Shown here piece by piece: positions 1-8,559 of a stretch of DNA of 64,000 nucleotides. Position 1 is the stretch's first letter. The number at the start of each line of letters is the position of its first letter. A model generated the notes under the pieces. That model was not told the DNA's origin. It did no database searches and worked only from the letters and a program-made list of their open reading frames with translations. The stretch lies in contig NZ_FNFO01000015.1 of NCBI RefSeq assembly GCF_900100765.1, positions 1 to 64,000 on the forward strand, written 5' to 3'. Origin of the DNA: Catalinimonas alkaloidigena. Lineage in GTDB: Bacteria; Bacteroidota; Bacteroidia; Cytophagales; Flexibacteraceae. Both the position numbers and the translations under genes were made by a program.

Positions 1-503
1 CCTTCCCGCTCCATCATCTCCAAAGCCAGCTCGGCCGCCGTCTGGGCAGCCCCGCTCAGGCGGGGCACGTAGTACTTGATCACCCGTCCGATGTTAAACA
101 GGGAAGCCTCCACCAGGGCGCGAGCCAGAAACAAGCGCCAGGGTCCGCGGAGGTAATGCCGTACCTGCTCGACGCGCAGCCGCCCCGAGAGCTGCGATTC
201 TCGAGGATAGAGTGCCGCCGTGAAATGGCCGTAGTAGTCGTAGAAGAAGGCCGGAATGCCGTGCTGTCCCAGGAAAGTGACCAGCTTGGAATTGAGGTCG
301 ATCTCGCCGAACAGGTAAAGGCTTTCTACCGCTTCTACCGGGAAGGGCACCCGATCGGTGGGATGGTCCGGTGGACAGGAGGGCAGGCCTTCGTCCTCAG
401 GGGCATCGTCGGGAGCGCGCGCTCCGGAGGCTCGCTCCAGGGCCAGCGTGTTGTGCCGGCGTTTGAGGCGTCCGCTGGAAAACAGATAGTAAGGTCGTTT
501 CAT
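1..503 (-). CDS. cas1: CRISPR-associated endonuclease Cas1 (type I-B), 3' end beyond window
   Basis: Cas1 is the integrase subunit that inserts new spacers into the CRISPR array together with Cas2. Reading the minus strand from the ATG at 501-503 gives an N-terminus starting MKRPYYLFSSGRLKRRHNTL, the typical Cas1 opening, followed by a segment with SLYLFGEIDLNSKLVTFLGQ and IPAFFYDYYGHFTAALYPRE, the expected beta-sheet domain and the start of the helical domain. An acidic insertion of about 35 residues (near residues 27-60) lengthens the first loop. The frame stays open to base 1, so about half of the gene is missing from the window, including most catalytic residues. It lies 67 bases after cas4 on the same strand. 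Identification is from remembered family features; confidence is high. Confidence 0.93.
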   Translation of the reverse strand, partial: MKRPYYLFSSGRLKRRHNTLALERASGARAPDDAPEDEGLPSCPPDHPTDRVPFPVEAVESLYLFGEIDLNSKLVTFLGQHGIPAFFYDYYGHFTAALYPRESQLSGRLRVEQVRHYLRGPWRLFLARALVEASLFNIGRVIKYYVPRLSGAAQTAAELALEMMERE

Positions 504-570
504 CGCGTCAAAGGTCTAACGTCTCAGGGCGCAGGAGACCATCGGTACCCCGGATCTCCGTCTCCCCGCT

Positions 571-1134
571 TTATGCATAGCACAAGTCTTCAAAGGCGCA
601 CTTCTGACAGAAGCGCCGGCGCGTCAGGCGGGCCGGGGGCGTGTGCTGCTGGGTCAAGAGCTGAAGTTCCCGTGTCCAGGTGGCCAGTTGCCCTTCCTGC
701 GCGGCAGTGAGCGTGACCGGTTCGGTGCGGCGCAGCAGGGGATAGTCCAACTGGCCGGTGAAGGCCGCGCCGTCGGCGCGGGTCACCCCGTTGAGGCGTA
801 GGAGCCAGAGGTAAAAGCGCACCTGCCACCGGTGAGCCTCCTCACAGGAGCGTCCCTTTTTGGTTTCGTGCAACACCCCCTGTCGCAGCTGCGCGCGGTC
901 GAGCTTGCCCACCAGCAGGTGCCCGTCGGGCGTTTCCGCTTCCAGGTGCAGGTGTTTCTCGCTGCGGCTGTAGCTGGTCTGATCCAGCAATCGCCCCAGC
1001 GCCACGGTGTCGGACTCCTGTTCCATCCACAGGCCCCGCAACGAGAGCCAGGCTTTGCGGGGGCAGATCAGATAGTAGCCCAGCAGCATGCCCCCGATGC
1101 GGAGCGAAGAGGTAACGGTAGCGAACGAATTCAT
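571..1134 (-). CDS. cas4: CRISPR-associated exonuclease Cas4
   Basis: Cas4 is a RecB-like nuclease with an iron-sulfur cluster that trims prespacers and helps to select the PAM before Cas1-Cas2 integration. The 187-residue product has the expected four cysteines: C24 in YLICPRKAW and C176, C179, C185 in FCQKCAFEDLC at the C-terminus. Nuclease motifs are visible as GKLDRAQL (metal-binding Asp) and LHETKKGR (E-x-K type). Length is normal for the short type I Cas4 form. The ATG at 1134 is used; an internal Met at residue 16 just before the first cysteine segment is a less likely start. It sits between the small frameshifted gene and cas1 in the cas operon. Confidence 0.94.
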   Translation of the reverse strand: MNSFATVTSSLRIGGMLLGYYLICPRKAWLSLRGLWMEQESDTVALGRLLDQTSYSRSEKHLHLEAETPDGHLLVGKLDRAQLRQGVLHETKKGRSCEEAHRWQVRFYLWLLRLNGVTRADGAAFTGQLDYPLLRRTEPVTLTAAQEGQLATWTRELQLLTQQHTPPARLTRRRFCQKCAFEDLCYA

Positions 1135-1169
1135 AAAGCTTCAAAGTCAAGAGAGACCGCGGGTGGTGA

Positions 1170-1428
1170 TCACTTCTGTCTACGCATCGCCTCGATTTCC
1201 CTGACCACCGCTTTCCCAAACCGATCAGGTATCACCATGCGCAGGTGTGTTTCGGCTTGCGCCAGGACTTCTTCAACAGAGTTGGTATCCTCGTTGCCAA
1301 CACATGCCCCCGGCATCTAGGGTCATTGTGAAGTAATCGACTGGACTATCCTCGTCCAGACCGAGTTGAATGTCGTCGTGGTTTACGCACCACCAGGCCA
1401 GGTAGGGATGTGGGTCGGAGAAGGTCAT
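1170..1428 (-). pseudogene. small Cas-operon protein, single-base frameshift (unknown function)
   Basis: A small gene lies between cas7 and cas4 on the minus strand. Its ATG (1426-1428) overlaps the cas7 TGA as ATGA, which indicates translational coupling. The first frame reads MTFSDPHPYLAWWCVNHDD and then an acidic stretch, and stops after about 51 residues. Removing one base near the G5 run (plus-strand C run 1307-1311) joins it to a second open stretch reading NEDTNSVEEVLAQAETHLR that ends at 1170, giving an 85-residue acidic protein that fills the gap between the cas genes. I do not recognise the family. Either the gene is broken, or the extra base is a sequencing error or slippage site. 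Confidence 0.6.
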
Positions 1429-2480
1429 ACCTCATATTCAAAGGCCTTCAATTGTTCCGTTAGATCATGTTCAGCGTTTGCCAGTGCCTCTGCCGAACCC
1501 ATCACACCGGGTACGTAGCCTTTGGCAGAGAGCGCTATATACAGCTCCGCACCACGTACTTTTTCAAGTACTGGGTCTGCTTTCTTCCCCTCTTCCCGTA
1601 GATCGGCACGGATGGCCGCCGCCAGTAAGTTTGCGTTGTCCGAGATGGCTATGGCCAACGTCGGTTGCGGACTGTAGGTACGGCTCTGGTTGCTGGTGAT
1701 GCGCCAGTTGATCAACGCGTGTGCCAAGGCGGGAATGATCTCTTCACGACGGTCCGCTGGGCACACCAAAAATTCACCCTTCTCGATCCAACCTTCCTCA
1801 CGTAATTCCGCCTCCTTCGCTTCCGTCAGTTCTGGATCGTGACGGTTAGTCGACACTTTGAATAAACGCCGTAGATCAATAGCCACATCGTACACGAAGA
1901 GGCCTTCTGCGCGCGAGCCGACTTTATCGCTCGGAATCCAGTGACGTCGCGGAAGCGAACGGGTATTTGAGCGAAGAAACTCATTGACCGCTTCGTCGGA
2001 AAGCAGCTCACCCTCGGCGTTGCGCACCCTGACGGGGTTATGGCTGGGGTTTTCGCTGCGATCAAACGTCAAACTCTCTTCACTGGTCCGAGCCAGCGTA
2101 GGATGCAGAGGGCGCATGGCCGAGATAGAAAGCGGGCTGCGTCTTTTGAGAGTAAGTTCGGAGGACTGAGCCCGCATCCACCCACCGATTAACTGATCGG
2201 CATGAAGGGGATCGCAAGGACTCCACGGTTCCTTCTGAGCAAGGCTATCCTTGCCATCTTTCCCACTGGTGATTTGATAATTAAACGTAATGGGCGCCCG
2301 CTTTTCATCTTCCATTGTTTCCACCATTGCATCGAGGATGGATCGTTTGACCTGTTGACCGCTCGAATAGGGGAGACGATTGTTGAAAATAGGATCCCAA
2401 TAAGTCTTCTGACCGTTCTCGACAGAAAACACCGTGTGGTCCATTTGGCGTAAGCCACGGAGATACAGATATGGTTTCAT
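1425..2480 (-). CDS. cas7: Cas7-type CRISPR backbone protein (type I-B)
   Basis: Likely the Cas7 subunit that coats the crRNA in the Cascade complex. The 351-residue product begins MKPYLYLRGLRQMDHTVFSV. Features typical of the type I-B Cas7 (Csh2/Cst2-like) group are the early YSSGQQVKRSILDAMVETM segment, a central thumb-like insertion, and GLFVYDVAIDLRRLFKV before the C-terminal RRM-like strands. A TTG one codon upstream (2483) would also be open; the ATG at 2478-2480 is preferred. It follows the large-subunit gene by 25 bases and overlaps the next small gene by 4. The subfamily assignment rests on length, composition and position in the operon as much as on motifs. Confidence 0.8.
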   Translation of the reverse strand: MKPYLYLRGLRQMDHTVFSVENGQKTYWDPIFNNRLPYSSGQQVKRSILDAMVETMEDEKRAPITFNYQITSGKDGKDSLAQKEPWSPCDPLHADQLIGGWMRAQSSELTLKRRSPLSISAMRPLHPTLARTSEESLTFDRSENPSHNPVRVRNAEGELLSDEAVNEFLRSNTRSLPRRHWIPSDKVGSRAEGLFVYDVAIDLRRLFKVSTNRHDPELTEAKEAELREEGWIEKGEFLVCPADRREEIIPALAHALINWRITSNQSRTYSPQPTLAIAISDNANLLAAAIRADLREEGKKADPVLEKVRGAELYIALSAKGYVPGVMGSAEALANAEHDLTEQLKAFEYEV

Positions 2481-2505
2481 CAAAAATTACATTAAGGGTG
2501 ATAAG

Positions 2506-3840
2506 TTATTTTGAAACGTAGACGAACTTAAAGCGTAACAGCGTGAGAAAAAGAGGTACGTTACTCTCCGGCATCGTAACCACCTCATGGACGAGGCGAT
2601 TGAATAGCTCCTTATGGGTACCGTCTTCTTCCTCTAGGATGGGGGTGAGCGCTTCGACAAACTGCCTGCGGCCATTGGCCTTCAAAGCTTCTTCGACCAT
2701 TGTTTTGTGCGTTTGTTTACCCCGTTTGGCTTGTTGGGTAAATTGGTGAAGTGCTTCTGCGGTTTGTTCCGTTTGTTTGAGTAAGTCTTCGTTGTTGTTC
2801 AGCATGGCGATGATCCAGGTTATGTAGATGTCGTGGGTGATCTGATCTGACTCCTTTTTAGGATGTTTTGGCAAAGTGATTCCGTTAAAACGGCTGGGCA
2901 TGTGCTTGCGTAAGTCTTTCGGCTCAATAGCCCGTAGCCCGATCGCACCTTGCTGGCAAGCGGTGGTGAAGCCCAATTCTGTGTCATACAGGCGCTTTAA
3001 ACTCCTCCGGTCACGGCCCTGGTGCGCTCCGAACAGCCGTTCGTAGAGCAGGGGCAACCGTCCTACTTCCGGGAGCTTGAGTGGGATGAAGCCCACCGTC
3101 GTATTCGTCTGGCCAAAAGAGTAGACATAGCTGATCAGGTCGCGGGCATCTGGCAAACTGGTCAGCGCGAATACCACCCGAATCCAGGGCGGTGTGCTAT
3201 AGGCGTGCTTACCGTCTTTGGCGACTGGCTCACCCGACGCACCGAGAGGAAAATCGCGCAACGGATCAGTTTCATCAAACTCCTCGTCAAAGCGGTGAAT
3301 TAGCCACCACCCGTTCCAGGTATCGATCTGGTAGGGCTTCAGGGTCGGTAGCGCCTCCATCTTACTTCGGTATTGCTTCCACCCTTCCAATAAAGCCAGC
3401 AATACCGCGTCGTGGTCAATCAGCATTGACATGCCCCCCTTTACTCCTACCCCGGCCGCTGCACCCATCCAGGTCAAATAGATCTCGTCGGCGTCAACCG
3501 GGATACATACGCTCGTGATTTGGCTTGACGTAGCCGCTTCCACCCCCCGGGCTGAGCCCCCTAGGTACAGATGTCCTTGGGGTTCATCGAGCCTTGCTAC
3601 GTCTGTATGAAAGAGCAAGAGTGCCTCCCGACGTACCTCCTCCGTCAGCGGTCGCTTTTTCTGCTGCTTAGCAGCTTGGTCAAATTTTGAGTTATTCGCC
3701 AACATGAGGTACCGCTCGTGGTTGAAGACCAGCGGAAAGAACACGTCGTCAAAAAACTGACGCGGCGTCAGGGGTGGTCCTTCGCGGCGATGTTCGTTGT
3801 AAAGGGTCAGCAGGCGGCGGCCGATGTGTGCGGTGTACAT
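2506..3840 (-). CDS. putative Cascade large subunit, Cas8-like
   Basis: This 444-residue protein sits between cas3 (3-base gap) and cas7, where type I-B operons encode the Cas8 large subunit that recognises the PAM and recruits Cas3. It has no motif that I recognise with certainty, as expected for the very divergent Cas8 group. Visible features are an aromatic, basic N-terminus, a glycine-rich segment (TWMGAAAGVGVKGG, about residues 125-140), and a helical, charged C-terminal third that could be the fused small-subunit region. At 444 residues it is short for a type I-B Cas8. The assignment is by exclusion: every other Cascade gene in the operon is accounted for. Confidence 0.68.
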   Translation of the reverse strand: MYTAHIGRRLLTLYNEHRREGPPLTPRQFFDDVFFPLVFNHERYLMLANNSKFDQAAKQQKKRPLTEEVRREALLLFHTDVARLDEPQGHLYLGGSARGVEAATSSQITSVCIPVDADEIYLTWMGAAAGVGVKGGMSMLIDHDAVLLALLEGWKQYRSKMEALPTLKPYQIDTWNGWWLIHRFDEEFDETDPLRDFPLGASGEPVAKDGKHAYSTPPWIRVVFALTSLPDARDLISYVYSFGQTNTTVGFIPLKLPEVGRLPLLYERLFGAHQGRDRRSLKRLYDTELGFTTACQQGAIGLRAIEPKDLRKHMPSRFNGITLPKHPKKESDQITHDIYITWIIAMLNNNEDLLKQTEQTAEALHQFTQQAKRGKQTHKTMVEEALKANGRRQFVEALTPILEEEDGTHKELFNRLVHEVVTMPESNVPLFLTLLRFKFVYVSK

Positions 3841-3843
3841 GGT

Positions 3844-6078
3844 TTAAATAAATCGAGTGTCAAAAGCGGATTGATTTGTCGGCATGGCCGGTACTACCAA
3901 TCCGAGCAGCAGCCCCCCCGGATGGTACCAGTCGTCGGGAATCACGTAGGGATAGGAACCATATTCCAGTGGTGCCCCGCCCGTACGGAGTGCGTAGCGC
4001 AACCGGTGCGACACCGGAATTTCCAATTCTACACGGGCATCCCACGGCCCTCGCCGGTAGGCTGCCACGTCCGATTGCCGCACGCAGGTAGCGGAGTCAA
4101 TGTCAAGGGCTTCGAGCAGAACTGATTTTTGATGGTGTTGCAGGGTACGGATGCGGTACGTTCCATCTTCTCGCATGATAAAATGCTGCGCCTGGTCAGG
4201 TACTTCAACCGTAGGATACACGCCATCGATAAGGAGCTGTACGTCGCGTTCAGCCAGTACCTTTCCCTCATCGGGTAGAGCCGCGTAACTGGCACGGACC
4301 ACGTCCGGCTCATACGGTCGTAGTGCGCGGACGTCTTCCGGTGGGGCCACCACATGTACCGGTTTATACGTACCGATGGTTGCCTCGTTCCGAATGCGGT
4401 TCACCCGTCCGAAGCGCTGGATCAACGCGTCCAGTGGGGCAGCGGCGGTCACCATCCGGTCGTAGGATATGTCCAGACTCACTTCTACCACCTGGGTGGC
4501 ACACACCACACACGGCCCGGCGGCGTGTTGCAACTCCTTCACCCGCGCTTCCAGGGCTCGGCGTTCCCCCCGCCGGAATCGACTGTGAATTAGCAGCACC
4601 TCTGCCTTTGGCAGGTGCTGCGTTGCCCAGCGGTAGTTTTCTTGCGCGTCCTTCACGCGGTTCGATACCCAAAGTACGTGCTCGCCCGCGTCGACCGCTC
4701 GTCGAAGTACTTCGTGCACCGTCGTCTCGTCGGCCACTTTGTGTACCTGGTGCCGGTCAAACGTATCGAGCACAGCAGGGGGCAATCGTACGATGTCTAC
4801 TTGGTCTGATCCACCCAGTACCTCCACCAGCGTATCCGCCAGCACGGTGGGAATGGTAGCCGACCCGATGTGCACCCGACAGTCCAACCGTACCAGGGTA
4901 CGTACCATCTGCACCACCATAGCCCGCGCCTGCCCGTCGTACGTATGGATTTCATCCAGAATCACGTCCTGCCCTTGCAAATCCAGCATGATGGCTTCGT
5001 ATTTCGGCGTCCCGAAGACAATCCCCGCCAATTGATGAGGTGTCATTACCTTGATGCCCGCACCCGGATGCATTTGAAGCTCCACATCTTCGTCGGCTTC
5101 GTCAGCCAGTTCCAGCCGCGAGGCGGCATGCAGACGGCGCACGTCGGCATCCGGTACATCCTCCGCCAGCCGTTGGTACATGGCGTTGATCGACGCCTGA
5201 AACGGCAACGTGTAGAAAATCCTGCCCCGACAGCGCCGTATCAAAAAGTCCGTTTTCCCCGCCCCCGTCGGAGCAATCACCAGTGTATGTGTAGCCGGGT
5301 CATCCACAGGCTGCTCGGAAAGCGGATACAGCTTGGCCTTCGGACCTTGGGCGCGTTGCTCGAACGTGCTTAGGTCGGGGGGGTGGTAAAGAGCGGTTCT
5401 TTTCGTGATCGTCTCATGTAGATAAGCGGATCCGAAATGATCGGCACTCATCAGCAACCCTTTCCAGGGCGACCAGCCGTCGACCATGCGACGCACGCGA
5501 TCATACACCCTCTGAAAGCACTCGGCAACTTCCTCGTAAGCGAGGGTACGAACCGCCACGCCAAATTTTGCAGCGACATGGGCTGCCACGGGTGACCATT
5601 GCGGCCAAGCTTCGAAGTGACGCTCAAAGACCTCGTCCACTCCGTTTTCCTTGACCAGGTCAAGGAGGCCCCGCTGGGAACGATCGTTGCGAATCGACTT
5701 ATGGTGAGCCACCACCATCTGAATCAGCACTTCACGCTCGGCGAGTGGAAAGAGCGGTAAGAATAATAAGGAAGAGAGTTCGTGACGGTGGTAGTGGTTG
5801 CGCCCAAAGCTTCGGTGTCGTAATTCTTCCTCAATGGCGTCGGCGGCGGGTAGCTGCTTCAACTTCATATCGCGCTCCTGGGCTGACTCTTTTTCAAGCA
5901 ACATGGCTTGAAACGCCGGGTGTCCTTTTCCCAGATCATGCAATACCGCCCCTAGCCGCGCCACGCGCACGTCCAGGCCGTAAGCGGGTGCCATTACCTC
6001 GATGGCTTCCACCACGTGTCGGGTGTGCTCTTCCAATAACAGGCCCCCTTGTTTCGGACTTTTCGCCAGCAAGATCAT
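3844..6078 (-). CDS. cas3: CRISPR-associated helicase-nuclease Cas3 (HD + SF2)
   Basis: Cas3 unwinds and degrades DNA after Cascade has bound its target. The 744-residue protein has an N-terminal HD nuclease domain (H18, then H47-D48 in AVLHDLGKGHPAF, further histidines near 98-99 and 125-126) followed by an SF2 helicase: Walker A APTGAGKT at 269-276, motif II DEIH at 375-378, motif III GSAT around 405-408, and motif VI QRFGRVNR near residue 550. All catalytic motifs appear intact, so interference should be possible. Its ATG overlaps the cas5 stop as ATGA and its stop lies 3 bases before the large-subunit ATG, so the genes are tightly coupled. Confidence 0.96.
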   Translation of the reverse strand: MILLAKSPKQGGLLLEEHTRHVVEAIEVMAPAYGLDVRVARLGAVLHDLGKGHPAFQAMLLEKESAQERDMKLKQLPAADAIEEELRHRSFGRNHYHRHELSSLLFLPLFPLAEREVLIQMVVAHHKSIRNDRSQRGLLDLVKENGVDEVFERHFEAWPQWSPVAAHVAAKFGVAVRTLAYEEVAECFQRVYDRVRRMVDGWSPWKGLLMSADHFGSAYLHETITKRTALYHPPDLSTFEQRAQGPKAKLYPLSEQPVDDPATHTLVIAPTGAGKTDFLIRRCRGRIFYTLPFQASINAMYQRLAEDVPDADVRRLHAASRLELADEADEDVELQMHPGAGIKVMTPHQLAGIVFGTPKYEAIMLDLQGQDVILDEIHTYDGQARAMVVQMVRTLVRLDCRVHIGSATIPTVLADTLVEVLGGSDQVDIVRLPPAVLDTFDRHQVHKVADETTVHEVLRRAVDAGEHVLWVSNRVKDAQENYRWATQHLPKAEVLLIHSRFRRGERRALEARVKELQHAAGPCVVCATQVVEVSLDISYDRMVTAAAPLDALIQRFGRVNRIRNEATIGTYKPVHVVAPPEDVRALRPYEPDVVRASYAALPDEGKVLAERDVQLLIDGVYPTVEVPDQAQHFIMREDGTYRIRTLQHHQKSVLLEALDIDSATCVRQSDVAAYRRGPWDARVELEIPVSHRLRYALRTGGAPLEYGSYPYVIPDDWYHPGGLLLGLVVPAMPTNQSAFDTRFI

Positions 6079-6635
6079 AGCTCGTAGGAAATGACTTCGG
6101 TGGGATTGCCGGTGATCGTCAGGGTACCGTACATGGGTGCGTCGCCCTCAAAGCGGTTGTAGCCGACCATGAACGACCCCGGCTGCTCCCGTCCAAAGCG
6201 CAGTTCAAATCCATCGACTTGGTCGTAGGCTTCCCGTGTCATCTCACCCACCATCGTTGGCAACAGCACATCTTCATTTCGGCACAAACACACGTGTTGC
6301 TCCGCGGCCCACAGGGCCTCCGCTTCCGTCCCGAAGGCTAAATACAGGGTTGGGTTTAGCATCACACCTCGGTAAAGGATCGACTGTTCACGTGACATCT
6401 GCTTTCGTGTCTTGCGCCACCCGGCCGACTGGATCTGCTCCATCTGTCGACTGAACCCTTGATGCGCCAATCGGTGACGCAGCACGGCCGTAACTTCTAG
6501 TTTCTGCCGTAGCCCCTCTACGATGCTGGGTGTCAAAAACTGTTGGCTGTAGGTCTCCCCGTCGCGCACCGCCGTCCAGGGCTTTATGAACCCAAACGGA
6601 CCGGAGTAGCGCACCACATAGTATTCTTCTTGCAT
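6075..6635 (-). CDS. cas5: Cas5 (type I-B Cascade subunit)
   Basis: Cas5 caps the 5' handle of the crRNA in Cascade. The 186-residue product begins MQEEYYVVRYSGPFGFIKPW, in which the SGPFGFIKPWTA segment and the following VRDGETYSQQFLTPS match the Cas5 N-terminal RAMP strand and loop. Another segment, FLTPSIVEGLRQKLEV, leads into the core. The frame is open upstream to 6752, but that extension overlaps cas6 and has no similarity, so the ATG at 6633-6635, 17 bases after the cas6 stop, is chosen. The stop overlaps the cas3 start. Cas5 proteins usually have 200-250 residues, so this is a compact form. Confidence 0.82.
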   Translation of the reverse strand: MQEEYYVVRYSGPFGFIKPWTAVRDGETYSQQFLTPSIVEGLRQKLEVTAVLRHRLAHQGFSRQMEQIQSAGWRKTRKQMSREQSILYRGVMLNPTLYLAFGTEAEALWAAEQHVCLCRNEDVLLPTMVGEMTREAYDQVDGFELRFGREQPGSFMVGYNRFEGDAPMYGTLTITGNPTEVISYEL

Positions 6636-6652
6636 AGTTTTGTAAGTAGCGA

Positions 6653-7321
6653 TTAACACACGGCCCCGAATCCGCTGCCTGTCAGCTCCCCAATGCCTAC
6701 CGTCCAGGCAAACTGGAGCGCTTCTGACGTGCCCTCCACAATGACGGGACATTCACTACCCCGGTGCTGAATCTTCTTGATCGTAATTGTGCGCGTGCGT
6801 GCGTCCGGGTATTCACGGTCAAAAGCGACCCTTACCTTCAGATGATCACCGGTCAGACCGGCAACTTCCAGTTTACGGCGCAAGAGTTGCGTCAGCGCCT
6901 CATCTACTTCGGGTTGATCCCAAAGAAGGTATTGACGAGAACCATCTTCTCTTCGACGGCGAATCACGATAGAAGAGCGATCAGTATAGAATCGCACTGA
7001 GTTGCTTAGTTCAGGAATGTCAATGAGCTGTACCTCATTGACATTCATGCCATAGGCCACCGTGGGTGATTGCATTACTCCATTCAGCGCCGTTTTCGCA
7101 ATCTGTGGGTCAAAAAAAGATAGATTCCATACCGATCCATGGGGAAAGTGAAGCTGGTCTTTACGCCTTTTTGCGTTGTGCAGCCAGCCGAAACTGTACA
7201 GGCTCAGACCATCGTGCAGGTCGTTGGGACCTAACCATTTGTGCAGAGCTCCGGTGAGATGGTGCAGGTGATTGAAGGGAACGGGCTCTGTATTGGGTGT
7301 TAAGTGAAGTTGTAAGCGCAT
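6653..7321 (-). CDS. cas6: CRISPR repeat endoribonuclease Cas6
   Basis: Cas6 cuts the CRISPR transcript within repeats to make crRNAs. From the ATG at 7319-7321 the protein has 222 residues and starts MRLQLHLTPNTEPVPFNHLH, a RAMP-type first strand followed by histidines suitable for a general base. The C-terminus carries the glycine-rich signature GIGELTGSGFGAVC that is diagnostic of Cas6. A Met 15 codons upstream would add an unrelated leader and is rejected. It is the first structural cas gene, 72 bases after the WYL regulator gene and 17 before cas5. Confidence 0.93.
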   Translation of the reverse strand: MRLQLHLTPNTEPVPFNHLHHLTGALHKWLGPNDLHDGLSLYSFGWLHNAKRRKDQLHFPHGSVWNLSFFDPQIAKTALNGVMQSPTVAYGMNVNEVQLIDIPELSNSVRFYTDRSSIVIRRRREDGSRQYLLWDQPEVDEALTQLLRRKLEVAGLTGDHLKVRVAFDREYPDARTRTITIKKIQHRGSECPVIVEGTSEALQFAWTVGIGELTGSGFGAVC

Positions 7322-7393
7322 AGTGTAAGGCGTTTCGGTGAGCAAGTAAAGCAGGCAGACTGCCAAAATGCGGGAGTCTGCGGTCTAAGAGGT

Positions 7394-8323
7394 TTATTTT
7401 TTAGGAGTAAAGGGTTGATATCGTGTCAAAGCGGCTTCCAATCGCTCGGCCATCCGCTGCCGAAGTGCTTGGGGAGCCAGCACTTCCACGTACTCGGCAT
7501 AGCCCAAGAGCTCGCGCTCTAGCTCGGGATTGAGGACCAGGTCCAGTTCTACGGTCAGCCCCGCCTCGTCATCGGCTAGTACACGTTGGGTGGCATGGAG
7601 CGGTAAGGTTTTTAGGTAGGGAACCATCGGAGTGGCAAACCGCAACACGACCCGTTCGATGTGTTGGTCTGCGCCGAAGTGTACGCCCAGCGCATAGGCC
7701 TTCTGGGCTCGGTAGTCCGCCCGCCGATCCTGGGTAAAGGTCTCCTCGGTCAGCTGAGGGTCGCGCATGCGCTCCACGCCAAACGTCTTGAGCTTCTGGT
7801 CTTTGGGCGACCAGGCCACCAGGTACCAGCGGTTGCGGTCTTCCAGCAGCAGGCAAGGCTCTACGTAGCGTTCCGTGATGTCCTGCTGTTGGAAGGGTTG
7901 ATAGGCGAAGCGGAGGCAGCGCTGTTCGCGCAATGCCCGCCAGAGAAGGGGCAGGTGTTCGGCCCCCTGCAGCTCACTATGTTGCTCAAATTGTAAGTAG
8001 TGCGCGACTTGCCGCACGTTTCCCTGCAGAAAGAAGGAAAGACGTTCCCAGCGTTCGAGCAGCTCCAGAAACTGGTGGAAATCGCCGACATCCTCGTCGG
8101 GGGGACGGTAGAGGTAGTACCCTTGATGAGGTTTGCTGAAGCGCACTTGGAGGCCAAACTCTTCTTTGAGTTCTTTCTTGTCCCGCTCGAAGGTGGTCTC
8201 GGAGACCTCCAGACCCGCTTGCTGTAAGTGGTCGAACAAGCGCGCTTTGTCCGGATACGTATAGGGTGGGCTCGTCAAACGAAAAAGTAGCACGAGCCGA
8301 CGCATTTGAGTCGGTTGCTTCAT
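7394..8323 (-). CDS. WYL-domain transcriptional regulator upstream of cas genes
   Basis: A 309-residue regulator with an N-terminal winged-helix region (TFERDKKELKEEFGLQV, typical of HTH_11/DeoR-like DNA-binding segments) and a central WYL domain (CLRFAYQPF, then RNRWYLVAWSPKDQKLKTFG and ERMRD) with a C-terminal WCX extension (VVLRFATPMVPYL...). WYL proteins bind nucleic-acid or small-molecule ligands and often control CRISPR-Cas and other defence operons. The gene lies on the same strand directly upstream of cas6, so it probably controls the operon, as activator or repressor. The ATG at 8321-8323 (MKQPTQMRRLV) is chosen; 36 upstream codons are open but low-quality. Confidence 0.9.
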   Translation of the reverse strand: MKQPTQMRRLVLLFRLTSPPYTYPDKARLFDHLQQAGLEVSETTFERDKKELKEEFGLQVRFSKPHQGYYLYRPPDEDVGDFHQFLELLERWERLSFFLQGNVRQVAHYLQFEQHSELQGAEHLPLLWRALREQRCLRFAYQPFQQQDITERYVEPCLLLEDRNRWYLVAWSPKDQKLKTFGVERMRDPQLTEETFTQDRRADYRAQKAYALGVHFGADQHIERVVLRFATPMVPYLKTLPLHATQRVLADDEAGLTVELDLVLNPELERELLGYAEYVEVLAPQALRQRMAERLEAALTRYQPFTPKK

Positions 8324-8559
8324 GGGTGTTGGGCCCGCCTTTGCAGGGAGTCGTTTTACGCTCGTCGTGTAAAACCCCCTCCTTGTAGAGGTACCACCGC
8401 TCAATATAGAGCATCCGTGAGATTCTATCAAAGAAATTCAGAAATTGATCGTATCGGAAGATCTCTTGAAGCATACGCCATCGGATGAAGCGGCTGAGCA
8501 GGCAGTCACCTCTGGATTTTCTCTTTGCGTCTCGCGCTCTGGTCGTCATCCCTGGGCGA

